A DNA stretch of 64,000 nt, taken from NCBI GenBank assembly GCA_023079485.1, contig CM041097.1, forward strand, positions 13,301,561-13,365,560, read 5' to 3'. A program made the position numbers and the translations under genes. Below are positions 12,185-25,687 of the stretch, piece by piece. The DNA is from Archilochus colubris (lineage: Eukaryota; Chordata; Aves; Apodiformes; Trochilidae). The notes beneath the pieces were generated by a model. The model did not search any database. It was not told the DNA's origin and was given only the letters and a program-made list of their open reading frames with translations. How positions within the stretch are numbered: position 1 is the first letter of the stretch; each line of letters starts with the position of its first letter.

Positions 12185-13831
12185 CCACTTGCATGGCACT
12201 GTTGTTAGCACCGAATGTGGCAAGAAAGAGCACTGATGATTAGTATCTCTCTGACTGCTAGAAAAATGTCAGGATGCCAATACTGTTTGGTTTGGTCAGT
12301 AATACCAGCAAGACTAAGACATTTCTCTCTTCAGGAGTAAAGGCCAAGAAATTAAAGCTAAGCAAGAAAGATGACACCTCAGAGGTAGGAAAAATAAATA
12401 AAAAATAGAAATAAAAATAAAATAAGACATATGAGCTGGTTTTTTTATAAAGCTGCATACTAAAATTGTGCTCTCTTTCAGGCAGCCCTGAAACCCAGAG
12501 AACTGACTTACCTTGGAAAATCCAAAGGGAATGAGAAGGACAAAAATACCTGCAAAATATGTACTGGTTACTCTTCCAGATTCCTCTGTCTCGTGCTTTC
12601 CATCTGCTGTGCCTGGAGGCAATGTATCTACCCCTTGTACACTTGTACAAAAGATTTGGTAACCTTTGCTGGTTCTAAAATAGTTCAATTCCTTGTGCAA
12701 GTAGTTAAAATTTTAAGACTATCACACCATAACTTATTTTCAAAAACCCATCAGGCTTACTAGATATTTTCAAATGGCTTCATTCAAAGTACCCAAGGAC
12801 TAGATTGCTTTATATGTTGACATGGTTGGAGACAAATGACTGTACTCTAGAAAATTAGATAACTAATATCTCAAATAAATCTATGGAGTAAATACTCATC
12901 CTACACACGTATTTATAAATGCATGCCTGCATAGCATCCCACTGTGACACATTTTGGTTCCATCAGGTTAACCTCTTCAACAAAATACCTCGGCAACAGG
13001 TCACTGTTAACTGGGGAGACTCTTGTCATAGGAGGTATCAAGTTGGCTGAATAAAGAGGAAAAATATGTACCTCTGAAATTTCTCATTAATGAAGAGTAT
13101 GAAACGATAGAAAATAGGTTTATTTGCTAAACCATGCAGGAGGTTTACACCAGGGTCTGCACCAGAGGGAAGGGAAAGCACACTCTCAGGTGGACAAAAA
13201 GAAACACAGAAGAGCACTGCAGTTTTCAGTACATTAATGGAAGTTGGAAGTCAGTCCCCACTCTTGAACTTCTCCCAACTTAAGCACTCAAACCACTATG
13301 ATACCTCAAAAGAAATAGGATTGTAATCCAAGCACCTAAGTGTTTTCTTAGTTCTTCATGTAATATTTCTGAAAGCATATACATGTGCCCAGGGTCTTTC
13401 CTGGATATAAACTCAGTCTGGCATAGAGTCACCATGACATTATGCTGTACTCAGCCTAACTTGTTTCTCTTTGTTTCATTAACAGACACATTTACAGCCA
13501 CTTCATTGGGCACCTCTATTCCTTCTATGAGTCCAAGTGCCTAACAGCACAAGAGGCCATAGGCAATGCTCAGTTCAAATGAGCTCTGATTATTGATAAA
13601 TGCTCTGTGTCCACAAGGCAAGCATAGTTTAATGTGTGCAGAGTTATGGAAACCATGATATTTAAAAAGTACAAAGAAAACTTAAATGTGGATTCCTAAA
13701 TAGAGAAGCAGGTCTTTTCTGATTTTCAGAAGCACTGAGGCACATACTGAGATTCAAGTAGGATTTAGGCTCCTCTTGAAAATCTTGGCTTTGGTATATA
13801 TGCCTTTTGTGATTTTTTTTTTAAATCCAGC

Positions 13832-13851
13832 ATGTGCAATATATTGCACAT
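13832..13851. repeat. 20-base perfect palindrome
   Basis: ATGTGCAATATATTGCACAT equals its own reverse complement. The internal TTGCACA/TGTGCAA resembles a C/EBP-like half site on each strand. It may be a binding site or chance. Confidence 0.7.
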
Positions 13852-14055
13852 TACTCACACGTCAACAACTCTTTCTTTCTTGCCCTTTTTACTGTTGTCT
13901 TAACGATTAGCCTGTTTCTGGGAAGCTAACACTATATTGAATATATTTTATGTGGTAGCTACAGAGGAATTACTGCTTGGCATTCTCTGACAGGGTTACA
14001 GGTGAATATAAAAAGCATAACTTTGTCCTCTTTGTTATGTGTGCTAATGGCCCAG

Positions 14056-14153
14056 TGGGTGTTTTGGTTTTGGTTTTTGGTTTTTTGTTTTTGTGATGGT
14101 TTTGTTGGTTTTGGGGGCTTTTTTTGTTTGCTTTGTTTTGGGTTTTTTTTTTT
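14056..14153 (+). repeat. Long T/G-rich tract
   Basis: About 100 bases made almost only of T and G, with units such as GGTTTT, GGTTTTT and GTTT, and a GGGGG near the middle. The reading frames across it encode Phe/Gly/Val-rich peptide, which is an artefact of composition. Confidence 0.9.
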
Positions 14154-17100
14154 CTGCTTTCTTTTAATTCTTTCTATATCTCACTTACTTGAAGACCTTT
14201 ATGGTATAAGGAAAAACAAAGACTGAATCAATCACTTGAATATTAACTGTTTCCTGACACGTGTTTCTGAGGTTACAAATTCAATGGCAGCCTCCATTGC
14301 TCCCATGCTTTTGAATCCATCAGACATTATCTTTGATGCAATGGAAGGTAAAAAAGACTTTCCTTATTCACCTGAAGCATGCTTTTGCAGCAGAGAGAAG
14401 AAGGTACATCAGTAGATGTACTATTATTTCTAAACATTCCACTCCTACAGGTGCTGCTGACACTGCATTTCCTTCACCACTCAACAGCTTTGATGCTTGG
14501 GTAAACAAAAAGTTAACATACTCTCCCAGGAGCAAAGTTCCCATCCATGCATGGCTCAAGCATCAAAGCTGGCATCTTTAGCAAAAAAAAGAACCTTCCT
14601 ACCTAGATATATCTCTTCCCCAACACTCATAGTAAAGGGAAACAATGTCCATGCCACATCAACTCATGTTTCTCCAGGGAACTGTCCCCCCCATCACCAG
14701 GCAGGAGCCTCAGCACAGCGTCACAGATCTGCCAGTGGTGCAGTGACACAGCTCTGGCTCTGCTGCCCCAATGGGACAAGCCAGGCTCTGCTTCCATCAG
14801 GAATATTTAACCACGGTGAGAGAGGGTATGGACTAGCTGTATGGCTAGCAGATAGCAAAATATTTAATGGTAACAAAAAGATAAGGAGTCATCTGAAATC
14901 CCATGTTTGACAAACAAAGCCTATCTGGAATTACATCAAGACAACCACTTACTGCATCATTCTCTGAACCAAGGAAGGGGGATCCAAAATTAGCTGCAAG
15001 AAACTGTATGAACTGGACCTGAAGCTATTTTTTCTGGTATGGAAAAAAGGTTATCTAAACTGTTGAGAGAATGAGCTCAAATAAAACAAAGGGGAGAAAG
15101 TTCTGAAAGATAAGTTGGAAAATTATATGGACAATGTCTGATTTCATCTGTTCCTCTTTGCATTTCTGGGTAGAATTCCAGTAGAAGGATAATTCATAAA
15201 TCTCATTTTTTAGTTTTTCTAGTTTTTAGAAGTGTTTACATTTGCAGGCAAACCAGATATTTTGTGTAAGGTAGTTTCTACTGCCTTAGGAAAAGCACAA
15301 GATATTTCTCATGGTTAATACTTTTTTAATGAGTAGCCCTCTTCTAACTGGAAATTACCTATCTTAAAGCAGTTTGAATTGTTGAACTGAGGCTTTAAAA
15401 TGCCTAGAGATGCTAGAAGAAAGATCAGCCTTCCTTTCAGTGGTTCTCTACAGTATGTATTAAAGATTCTTGCTATTCCCAGTATTTTTATCGTGCTGTT
15501 AACTACCTATATTATTCACAATAACAAAAGTTCCAGTATCTACCCACAAGATAACTTGTATGCTTCTTTTGTGGCTTCTGATCAAAGTATAGCATCAATG
15601 ACAAAATCCCTCATCATATGGCAGATACCAACTAAGGAGAAATCCCTCAGAGATAAATAACATCCTAAAAACTAGGTCACTTCTTCCTCTCTAAGCTGAA
15701 AGGTTTCCACAGTACCTATGAGCCATCACAGGAAAAAAAGAAATTTCCTTATTCTGCCTGACCAAGATATGGATAAAGATTAAAATAAGTCAGAGAAGAT
15801 TTGAGCCAGAGACAGAGCAGGTATATTTAAAAGCATTCATTTGCAGACAGTTATAATGACTATGTCTGGTTTCACTCTAATCAGAAAGATGAAGAATTCA
15901 TTGGCTTCCTTCAGCAGAACTGAGGACATTATGTGGCAGCTGTTTGTTCATATGGTAAATGTATAGCATCATGTCTTGATTATTAAATATGCATTTGCAG
16001 GTTTACAGGAATATTCCTCTGTCAGACTTTGGCATACTTTATATTCAGGTGCAACAATCTTATCTAGTGTTAAGCAACCTCAGCATATTAAGTACACTTT
16101 GATTTTCTTTCAGTTATTCCATGATGCTAAAAAAAAAATAAATAATTGATTTTTAAGATTTTTATCATTGACCTTTAAGGTTCTTCTGAGGATGATTCTG
16201 TTATCATGAGGATTCATGATAGACTTAGATACCTAGTTGTTGTTGACCACTCTGTTGAAGTGCTCATTTCTTTATACACAGTATCTTTTGAGGAAAAGTT
16301 AATTCTTCCTGCTAGATTAGTTCAGATACTTCTAAGCTGTCTTTGAGATTGCTCTTCCTGTGCAACTTCCTGAACCACATTTTCTCCTTAAATGTTAAAA
16401 CTAATGATCAGGAGCTTGCAGTACCTGATTACATTGCATGTTAATGAATTTCTTCCTTTAATGTAATTTTATGTTACTGTTCCAATTACATAAGCACAGT
16501 GCACAGAGTTCTACTTGCATGTGCAATTTCTTGCACAAAAGTTTAAGAAGAAATTGAACAAAGCCTAAAAGAGATTCTCTGTACCACGCTCCAGCCTACA
16601 CAACAAAACCCAGATCAAGGAATTTCGCCTTGAAGGGGCTGCCACTGGTAACACAGTGATTCAATACATGCCCTGCCTTGCATGACAGACCAGACTATCT
16701 TATCTTAAATCTAAGTCTGAAAATCTAAGAATCAACCATTATAGTCACTTTGTCTCACTATTACTAAAAGACGCTCAACTCACAGATAACATTCCAGATG
16801 TTCTTAGCTGGTCAAAATCACCCCAGCATATTATTATGATCCATGGATTCAACAGAAAACTCATAGAAGGAGAATTGTTTTCACTGTATACTCTCAGAAG
16901 AGTATTAACCCTTATTTTCCTTACAGCTACATATATCTATTTCTCTGAAAATTCAATATGAGTGCATATAAGTTAAATATGTAGATAGAACAAGACTCTA
17001 CCTCTCCCACACAATAAGACCAAATCTAATAGCATTCTCAGCCTATTTGTCATCTCAGCCACAAGTGAGCTGAATCTGGCATCTGAACTCCTTTTTCACT

Positions 17101-19437
17101 CAAGCAAACACCTATATAGGTCAAAGGAAAATTGCTTTTGCAAAGACTGAAAATTGAGCAAGGAACATAGGACCTGGTACACAGGATGCAGTACACTACA
17201 GGGAGATTACACCATTTAGCTATCCATCTCCCCAGTGCTTGGCTTTCTTTTAGCAAAAGACACTGCAGCAGAAGTATAAAATACAGCCTAGACACAGTGT
17301 ACATTTGAAATATAGGAGAGAGTCAAAAGCAGTGAAGTGAAAACACTGTGTAATATAGAGACAAGTGGAATCATTGTGGCTCCCATCAAGACAATGGAGT
17401 TAAATTCTAAGTACAATCAGTGACACTGTTTCTGCACCTTCTCCTGCTGTGAACACCCCTGTGTAACTTTTCCAGATGTATGGTCTATATAGCCCTTATT
17501 GTTCTCCACTTCAGCAACATAAATAATTCAGCCACTGTACTAAAGAAAGATCCATGCTGGAAGCTGGACAGTATTGTGAGGAAACCTATTTACCTGCCCT
17601 GTTCTGCTGGCCCCTTTCAGGAAAAAAGTCAGGTGAATCCATGATTGGTTTAAAAGGTCATTTATGCTCCTTAGACAGAAGAGTGCCTAAAATGAGCTTC
17701 TTTGGGTCCTGCTGCCAAAATAAGGAAGTACAACCGAAACCTAATAATATGATAATGCCTTTGAAATGTCTGTACAGCCTGTACTTTATACAATTTCTAA
17801 AAAAATTGATTAAATTTATTTATAGGGCCTTAATGATACCTTGAAAGTAATTGTAAAAAGGCTTTCACTTTTAAGATCTGGTAATAAAAGACCGAGGAAA
17901 AAACATAAAGACCTTTTTAGATTTGCTTTTCCCAGACATTAAAAACATCAAAAGGGAAACATTTTAGAATGTCTTATTTGGAACAGCACAATTGAAAAAA
18001 TAATTTAAAAATCCCCCAAACTTGACAACCTACAATCAAATGAATCAACCAGGAACAGAACCCAGCCAGAAGCTCCCACCACATATTGATGGTTGGAAAA
18101 TGTGACTCTGGGAAGCCATCATTCTCCAACTACAATGGCCCAAAATTATTAGGTAAACAACACGACTGCAATGTAAAGGTACAATAAACAGAGCAATATT
18201 AAAAATTCAAGAAATGACTGCAGGGACTGAGGAAATTATTACTCTTATGATTTTTGTTTTATTCAAGTGTCAACAATATTTATTCATTTTTCTTCCTTGT
18301 TTCTCTGTCTTGCATTTCTTTCAAAATACAGGTGCTGTGGTAATGCACTAGGTTAACCCTAGCAGCACTACTAAACATCTAGTTTGAGCATCAGCCATCA
18401 CAGCTTTTGCAGCACTGAGCAAAGCCTCAGCACTTACTTTTTAAAAGAAAAACATGAAAAAGGGTTTTTTTGTTTAAAGTCCATACAATGACCATGATTG
18501 TACTTTAATGTGATTTTTATCCAAAAGTGCAGACAAAACCATCCATACTAACTTCTATGGTACTGAGAAAAAAAAAAATATTACCTTCAGAGAAACTACA
18601 TTCCCCTAAAGGCTAATCAACATGCTCAGCCAAACTACACACCGAGATCACATGGAGACCCCAAACTCTGAAGGTCACCACTGCCCCAAACACTCTTTTT
18701 ATGGCATTACAGCATATCGTTAAATTGGATTCCAAGCATTTAACACCTATATTCCCAGGCAAAAACTGAATAATCAGACTTCAAAGTTTCACTCAAGATG
18801 GTGCTCTCTCTGTTGGAACTGCCAAGCTAAAGAACAAGAGCTGTGGTTGGTTCCCACACTCCCAACTTCTCTGAACCACATTGCAGTGAAAAGCCCCTGA
18901 GTTTGGTCAAAAACTGCACCCAAGAAATGTAACCATGACATGTTCCTACCCAGCTAGAAAAGTCCCAGACCAAAACACTGCCACTGTCCCAGCTACAGGT
19001 AATGCACTTTCAACATTATCCTGCCTTCCACAACAAGAGGTAGTTTTGCTGTGGGAACACCGAGAGTTCGGGTAATTATAACTGGTGAGGATTAGATCAC
19101 AGGACAGGACAAACCCACATCAAGGTCACCAGCACCTCAGTGCAGTGTGTCCCTGACAAAATTGGGATGAAATAGTAGCCTGTGACCTCCTGAGTAGTTA
19201 AACTGCTGGTTTGTCTATGCTGCAAAGAGCTTCTCATGTAAGTACACGTGTTAGGTTCAATTAAAATAAATTAAGGAACTCTTGCAAGGAGAAAATTACA
19301 GAAATTAGTTTAAGTTTTCTTGGCCAGAGTTGATGGATCTCTTCTGTGCAACCTCTATTTCAAAGGGCGAGAGGATAATGTACTTCTAAAAAGACAGAGA
19401 GGCTGGGTGAACCTGCAGTTATCCTCATCAATGCAAC
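14154..19437. other. Gene-free stretch
   Basis: No supportable gene. The patch at 14,330-14,910 has overlapping open frames (up to 137 codons) on the plus strand and is somewhat richer in GC, but no domain or good splice pair is seen. The sequence at 15,400-18,250 is AT-rich unique DNA. The sequence at 18,600-19,240 is slightly GC-richer, without coding signs. Confidence 0.6.
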
Positions 19438-19460
19438 TTTTTTTTTTTTTTTTTTTTTTT
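19438..19460 (+). repeat. Poly(T) run, 23 bases
   Basis: Pure T23. If this is a retroposon tail, the element would lie on the minus strand at higher coordinates, but the flank after 19460 resembles no element that I know. Confidence 0.85.
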
Positions 19461-20530
19461 GAAAAAGGAAATCATCCATGTATTGTTATCCTTCAATAAT
19501 GACCCTTCTGAGTTACAGAGGAAGATAAGAGTTTCAAGCAGAAAGCCAAATCCTTCCATTTAGTTTCATGAAAAGTAGAAATCTCTTTTGGTAGATAAAA
19601 AGGGACTGTCCTACTCTTTGCATTCCCAGTTGTGCTCATCCTTCAACATGAGAAAAGAATTAAAATCCAAGCACTGAACTTCACTTTCCTGTAATAGGCC
19701 CCACACAAGTTGAGATTCTTGGGTTTGGAAGTTAGAAACCTTACTGGCAAAGATTCCAGTAATGACTTTATATCTTACTAAAACATAAATGTGTTTGCAT
19801 AAACTAGGTAACCAGAACAAGGAAAAATTGCTCATTAAACAATAAAAAGTATATTAAAAAACACAGCAGAGGCAAAGGCTGCCTATTTTCATTGTCTTCT
19901 TAGCATTGACCCAAAAGTTCTTTTCAGCAATATTAACTCATAAAGGCTCTGCTTGCTCAGACTGTAGACCTTGGATAAATATTTGCCCAACCAGTGACAT
20001 TAATAAGGCTTTTTTAAGACTACAGGGACTGATTCATGTGCAGTAAAGTGATCTCAGACTCCACATCCCAAAAGTCAGGGACCATTCTCATTATGTACAG
20101 TTTTTCCCATTCTCTCTCTAATGGACACAACTGGTGTTGATGACAACCCACCTTGTCTTTAAACAAGCTTAGAGACAACCATCTGTAGCTTGCTGCTAAT
20201 TATCTATTAGTTCTTCTTCATTTCCAAGACACCTTCCAAGGACTATTTCTGGACACTCCTACATGCCCCTCAATCACCTGGGTTTCCCTTTTATCCCCTC
20301 TGACAGTTTTGGCTATCCACATTCAGCCCAGCACTGTTAACTTCACATCCTAACAATCAGCAGCACAGCTTAGGACTTGTCTTACTAGATACAGCAAACA
20401 CAAGATTCTCTTTGATTTCTTGTTTTTAATCATTAAAGACCACACATACCTTTTCCAGGTTTAAGCTTCAGAGTTCAGAGGTTTTTTGCAATCCCCAATA
20501 CAAACAAGATTTACACACCTTCACAGGCAT
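19461..20530. other. Gene-free stretch
   Basis: Unique sequence without any supportable gene or repeat. Confidence 0.6.
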
Positions 20531-20634
20531 TTGGTTTGCTTTGTTGTTTTTGTTGGGGTTTTAGGGCTTTGTTTTTTGTGTTTTTTTGTTTTTTTGTTTT
20601 TTTTTTTGTTTGTTTGTTTGTTTGCTTGTTTTTT
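20531..20634 (+). repeat. Long T/G-rich tract with (GTTT)n core
   Basis: About 100 bases of T with G or GG interruptions, ending in several GTTT repeats. Same family and strand as the tracts at 14.1, 25.7, 30.6 and 32.8 kb. Confidence 0.9.
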
Positions 20635-23060
20635 AATGGAATTCATGTGCTAGCCACTAGGAGAAGCTTTAGCTGTATCAGCTATTCTTCCTCTTAAGAA
20701 AACTGGCTATCTCGTTCCTGATAACTTAGTAAAAAAACTACCTTGTGACTTCTCATATTTATTCTAATTTAATCTTTCTCCTATTTCTTTTATGATTATT
20801 CTTGTTCCCACTGGAATAAGGACTGATTCTGACCCTGGCTTTAAGTATAATGCTTCATACTCGTTGAGGATTTCTTTCTTGAATGCATGTTACATTCTCC
20901 AAAAACTCAGTGACTCTGAAGTCTCACTGTTGAATTGTTCTCACACCTTGTAGAAGTAAGGCACTACAACCAGAAAATTCACAACTATTTTTTTTTAAGA
21001 CATCGAGAGTATTAAAAGCTCACTGAACTTAATAACTTGTGCCATAGTTTATAAATTCCTTAATTGGGCACTTCCATTTGGTCTGGACTGATGAAAGCAC
21101 TACAAATGTTGATACTAATTTATATAACAAAGGCATTTTTCGTTTGCCTTTATGGGTGTAAATCACAATTTGTTAGCACAATTTTCACACAGTTCACTAC
21201 ATTTTCCTCATAACTGAGCAAAGAGATCCACTTATGCTTTTGAGATCACTGCTTCCTAGAAGTTAGAGGTTTTCATCTTTAACAGGAGAGTCCTTCTAGA
21301 CCTGTACAAGTCTCCTATTGGCACGTGCCCCTTTCTATTCATCTTGCTCATCACTGTTTGTAAGGATCACAACTATTCTGGTACATGGGCACAAACACAA
21401 ACACAACAATGTCTATGGCTACCTTTTAACTACTGAATTGCTGTTCATCCTATTTTTAGCCCAAGAAATTCAGCTATGAACCTCTTTTACATTGATTATT
21501 GTCTTAATTTAGAGACAGATGTACACTCTGGGGCATAGCCTTACATAGTGGAAAACAAAAAAGTCAGCTTGTCTAGAACTGCTGTAAGAATCTTTTCAGG
21601 ATAAAGAGTGTTCATAAATACACTTGAGTTATTTAGCCACTCTTATTCCAAGAAAGGAGAAAGCAAGCAATGGCTTGGCTATAAACCTTAACCATGCATA
21701 AGGAATTATTGCAGTTGTACAAATTAATTCTTGTTGATAACAGACCTGACTGATGGATTTGCTTTAATTATGTTATACAAAAGGATTCTGTGCATTCACT
21801 GCAGGTATTCATCCAAAGGAAAGCTCTTAAATATGTATTCACCTTCTCACTTTAATTCCCAGTATTGTGATGCTTTGATCTGAGCATGATGCTCATTAAT
21901 CTAGCACAATTACCACCATTTAATCATTACTGCAGTGTTTACACTTCAACATAATGAAACAGATGTTGTAAACTGGACAACGCACTAGGGCAATAGAATA
22001 TTTCTTAAAAGCAACCCAAACATTTTGTCAAAAGCCACAAATGAAATTTAGGTGACACAGACATTATTCTAGAGTCTTGTTTTTTAATTTAATTCAGATA
22101 TTTTAATTCTCTAGGAAAACATTTTAGCCTTCTAGAAAGGATGTTATAAATGACTGACAATTGATCTAACTAAAGCCTTCATCATAAAATATGTATAGTT
22201 TCATATAATTAAAAAATCCAAGCACAGTGAGTTGAGTGAGTTGACTAAAATACTGTGGGCTCTTAAATAATTCAAATTTGTGTTTACTTACAGCAGCTGT
22301 TTAATTAAAAGGTAGAAACTGCAACTAATCCACTATGGTTGAATGAAATATAATCTATAAAAGAGTTTAATACCCCTAAGACAGGGAACTACGATATGGA
22401 TTCTAGAAGTCAGGGGTTCCATTTAAAGAATATCACAAAAGGGATCATAATACATCCAAGCCAGCACATCTTTGTTTCTCTGATTAACCAAATAATGAAT
22501 CATTTCCCAGCTTGGTGCTGAAATTACAATTTTGCATTCTAATATTAAAAAGAAAGGTCTTTCACATGCATTATGTAAACTCTTCTACTGGAATTTGTAT
22601 TCAAACAGTGATAAATTAGATGCACAGGAACAGAAGAAATACACTTTTGACTCTCAGCTAACTACTTAATTGTTCATAATTAAAACATTTTGCATATAAA
22701 TTCTAGCATGAATGGCCAGGAAATATCTTTTGCAACTTAAAAGCGAAGGAAACTGCTGTACATGGGACTTCTGCAGTTGCTTGCTCTAGCTCAGCTCCAA
22801 TGATTCAGGCATTATTTCAACTTTTTATTGTTTCCCAGAAGTGTACTTCAAGGCAGGAGCAGAACAAAACATTTTTTCTTCACTTCTATATTTTTAATTA
22901 CAAAACAGAATGAACAAAGATAAAAATCACCATGTTTGCCTTCTCAGATCCAGAAAGCATTCATTAGTTTGAGATGTTTGTAATCATACCGAATTTTGTT
23001 TATATGAAGGCAGAGGTCTATCAAAGCAGAAAATGGTAGTTCTTAATTAGAAAGGCCAGG
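20635..23060. other. Gene-free stretch with TAAT-rich block
   Basis: No coding signs. From about 21,690 to 22,320 the sequence is dense in TAAT/ATTA and TTAATTA motifs with long runs of non-repetitive sequence. That texture is typical of conserved developmental enhancers, though conservation cannot be seen from one sequence. Confidence 0.45.
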
Positions 23061-23068
23061 TGGCACAC

Positions 23069-23265
23069 AGAGTCACAGCACAAGTGCCTCTCCACCTCCC
23101 TGCCAATGATTGAAGACTTGACCTCAGCAACCATTCTTCAGGGGTGAAAGATAATGCAGTCACCAGGTGGCCATCTCTTCAACATAGGCAGCCATCTGCA
23201 CCAAAATGTGCTAAATTATGTTTAGTTCTTTTTAATGTGAGCCATTATCCATTAGAGTCACAGCA
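23069..23265. repeat. 12-base direct repeat pair
   Basis: AGAGTCACAGCA occurs at 23069-23080 and again at 23254-23265. The second copy lies about 30 bases from the tRNA-like segment at 23298-23371, so the pair may belong to that element or bound part of it. Confidence 0.5.
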
Positions 23266-23297
23266 GGAAACCATGAGGTCCTGTTAATTGAAACTTC

Positions 23298-23371
23298 AGC
23301 TGTGACTTAAACCTCTGTCCCAGACAGGAGACAGACACTTTACCTGCTGAGCCGTTCAGTCTAACACAGTT
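23298..23371 (-). repeat. tRNA-like segment: decayed tRNA-derived SINE head
   Basis: Read on the minus strand, CGGCTCAGCAGG (23354-23343) fits the tRNA D-arm/A-box consensus TRGCNNAGYNGG except at its first base. AGGTTTAAGTCAC (23314-23302) fits the T-arm/B-box GGTTCRANTCC with decay. The boxes are 28 bases apart, near tRNA spacing. Between them TCTGTC and GACAGA can form an anticodon-like stem with an oversized 10-base loop. No clean acceptor stem closes, so an intact tRNA gene is unlikely and a tRNA-derived SINE head or tRNA pseudogene is the better call. Any SINE body would run toward lower coordinates. I cannot assign the family. Confidence 0.5.
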
Positions 23372-25687
23372 AACATTTTTTCCTGAGCATCTGATCAGAT
23401 TTAGAATAGTAACTGCATAATCTGCAAACCAGTTGAGGTTTTGTGGAAGGAGATATTCTGTGGAACAGTTTTTACAGGTTTCTCAGTGCTCTGTGTCAGC
23501 CCCCAGATCAGTTTGATTTTGCAAACCATTGTTTATTTCAGTAATGAGTTGAAACACAGTTTTATTTGTGACTTGCTAACAAGCAGCTATTAACCACTGC
23601 TGAGGAATACCCCAAGACAATGCAGTGCTGTGTTCCAGTCTGTCACCTCTTCTGGTAAGTGGGAGTAGCACAACTTGCTCACCCATCCATTCCTCAAATA
23701 TAAGGAGACAGAAAACAAACTGAAATGCAAAATGTGAACATCTTAGAGAAAAGCAGAGACAAGACAAACAAGAAAGAAGTTTGTACCCACCATAAAGATG
23801 CTCCTTCCAATGCTCAATTTTCCCTAAGCACTTTACCTGATGTAACCAGGAAAAGGTAAATGGAAACCTCTGGATTTATCAAGACAAGTGCCCTCTGTGG
23901 ACATGCCCTGACATTGCAATATTTCCCTTTTGTTATTTTAGCCGCACTTGAAAAGAGATCCAGCACCAAACAAGAACTGCCATTAGGAACAACTACCTGA
24001 GAAAATCACTTTGAGGACCCTGGTAGAAGGCACATCAGCAACATATGGAAACATCTGAAGGAGCTGGGAGCTTGGGACACATTGACCCACTGCATTCTGC
24101 ATCCAGAGGAGTGAGGACTGTGAGATATAAAAGCCATTTCTGTAAAAACTCAATTAAATGTTCATGGGCACCTCACTAATTTGTAAACCACTGGTGGCAT
24201 CATCAAGGCATCTGTAGCCTGTGCATGGGTACCATGCTAAAAATTAACTTTCTGCACTGTCATCTGCACCTCCAAGTGCCCAAGTGATCTTTGTAAAATG
24301 AGCAGGTGGAGAGGGTCAGACAGTCATGGATCTTCACTCAAAAGATGTTTTTATTGAAATGAATAAAATAGTAAAGACACTGAGAGTTACAACTCCATGC
24401 CCGCACATTAACAGAATCATGGCTCATCAATTTTTAAATCCACATTTAGAGCTTCCTCCTAAAAGCCAAAAAGTAGCTACAATAGATAGCCTTGCAAAAC
24501 ACAGCATCTGTTCTCTTTCATTCCATGGTTATAGATAACCTTCATAAGCTGATTTGCTCATGACAATAAATTTATTTTCAGAAATTATACTCCTGATCTA
24601 ATATGAAACAATAAATAATTCAGAAGTTTCACATTATTACAGGGAATTATATTTAGGAGATCAACTAGGGATCTCTATAATGAGAAACATTCACCTTGCT
24701 AGAGGAATGCTACTCTGCATTTAATCTTATAATATTCCCTTCAGGGTGTACAAGGCAGCTTGCTGGAAAATATAATGACTTCTTGACTGTTTTCAGAAGA
24801 AAAATCAGAGCAAAAGAAAACAATGATATGGAAATGAATCTACATTTCATCTGAAATTCCACATGCAGTATTTTAAAGCCACCTTCTTTCAATACGAAGA
24901 AATTAAAAATATTTTGATGGGTCTGGTGATGCTATTTAGAAAAAGAGAGAAAGAAACAAAAAGACATGGCACATGGTGTTATATTAACAGAAAGTCACTT
25001 ATATTTCAAGCACAAAGATCTGCTTCAGCTTTTTTTACTTTATTATGTGTTACTAGAAAGAGAAAAGCTGATGCACAAAGATCCCATTGGCCAAAAAGTA
25101 AAAACATCTGCTGAAGTCACAAGTGACTTCTTACTCAAGTGCAGCAGGAATGATGCTCACAGCAGTACAGCCCCATCCTCCTGTGGAAACAGGAATTCGT
25201 TTCAGAGTCCTGCCTTGTTTGGGCACCCCTCTCAAAGTACCTACACCATCTCTAAGTATTTTTCCCCCTTTCACTCCCCCTCCCACCGCTGCGTTGTAAT
25301 TCATCTTGGTCAAAAGAAGGAAGCTGTCTACTTTTTCCAACCAAAGCCAATGTTGGGTCTCTGCTGCACACCAGGTAATGAATATTGATGTATACAGACA
25401 TTTTCCAAATGAGGTAACTAAAAAATACATACATAATTTCCAGCAGTCTGGAGTCTCCAAGATTACCATTAAATTGTCAGTACATATGATCAACTCTGAC
25501 GGAAAAATAAATATTATTGATGATGACAGCATGCTATTGTATGTCTGTATATCATCATTATGCCAGAGGTGTACGTTTTCAAGCCATCCCAAGAGAAGTA
25601 GGAAGAGAACACCATTAATGGCCTGTGGGATTTAGGCATGCCATTTAGATGCACTAGCCTGAAAAAATATGTCTAAATCTTTTAAAT
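23372..25687. other. Gene-free stretch
   Basis: No convincing gene. The region 24,966-25,635 is open for over 100 codons in two plus frames and for 153 codons on the minus strand, with a CAG|GTAATG donor-like site at 25372-25380. The three frames compete, no domain is recognisable and no strong acceptor precedes them. Confidence 0.5.

Larger units (their letters stand above)
10404..14055. other. Gene-free stretch
   Basis: No supportable gene. It contains a T12 run (12173-12184), a moderately GC-richer patch at 11,740-12,030 with overlapping open frames on both strands and no splice support, and a 20-base perfect palindrome at 13832-13851. The pyrimidine-rich patch at 10520-10600 is ordinary low-complexity sequence. 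Confidence 0.6.

Noticed and set aside
14002..14226. Phe/Gly/Val-rich frame
   Set aside because: Encoded by the T/G low-complexity tract; compositional artefact.
24966..25635. Overlapping frames of 140, 109 and 153 codons on both strands
   Set aside because: Three frames compete over the same DNA, none with a recognisable domain. A donor-like CAG|GTAATG occurs but no strong acceptor was found.
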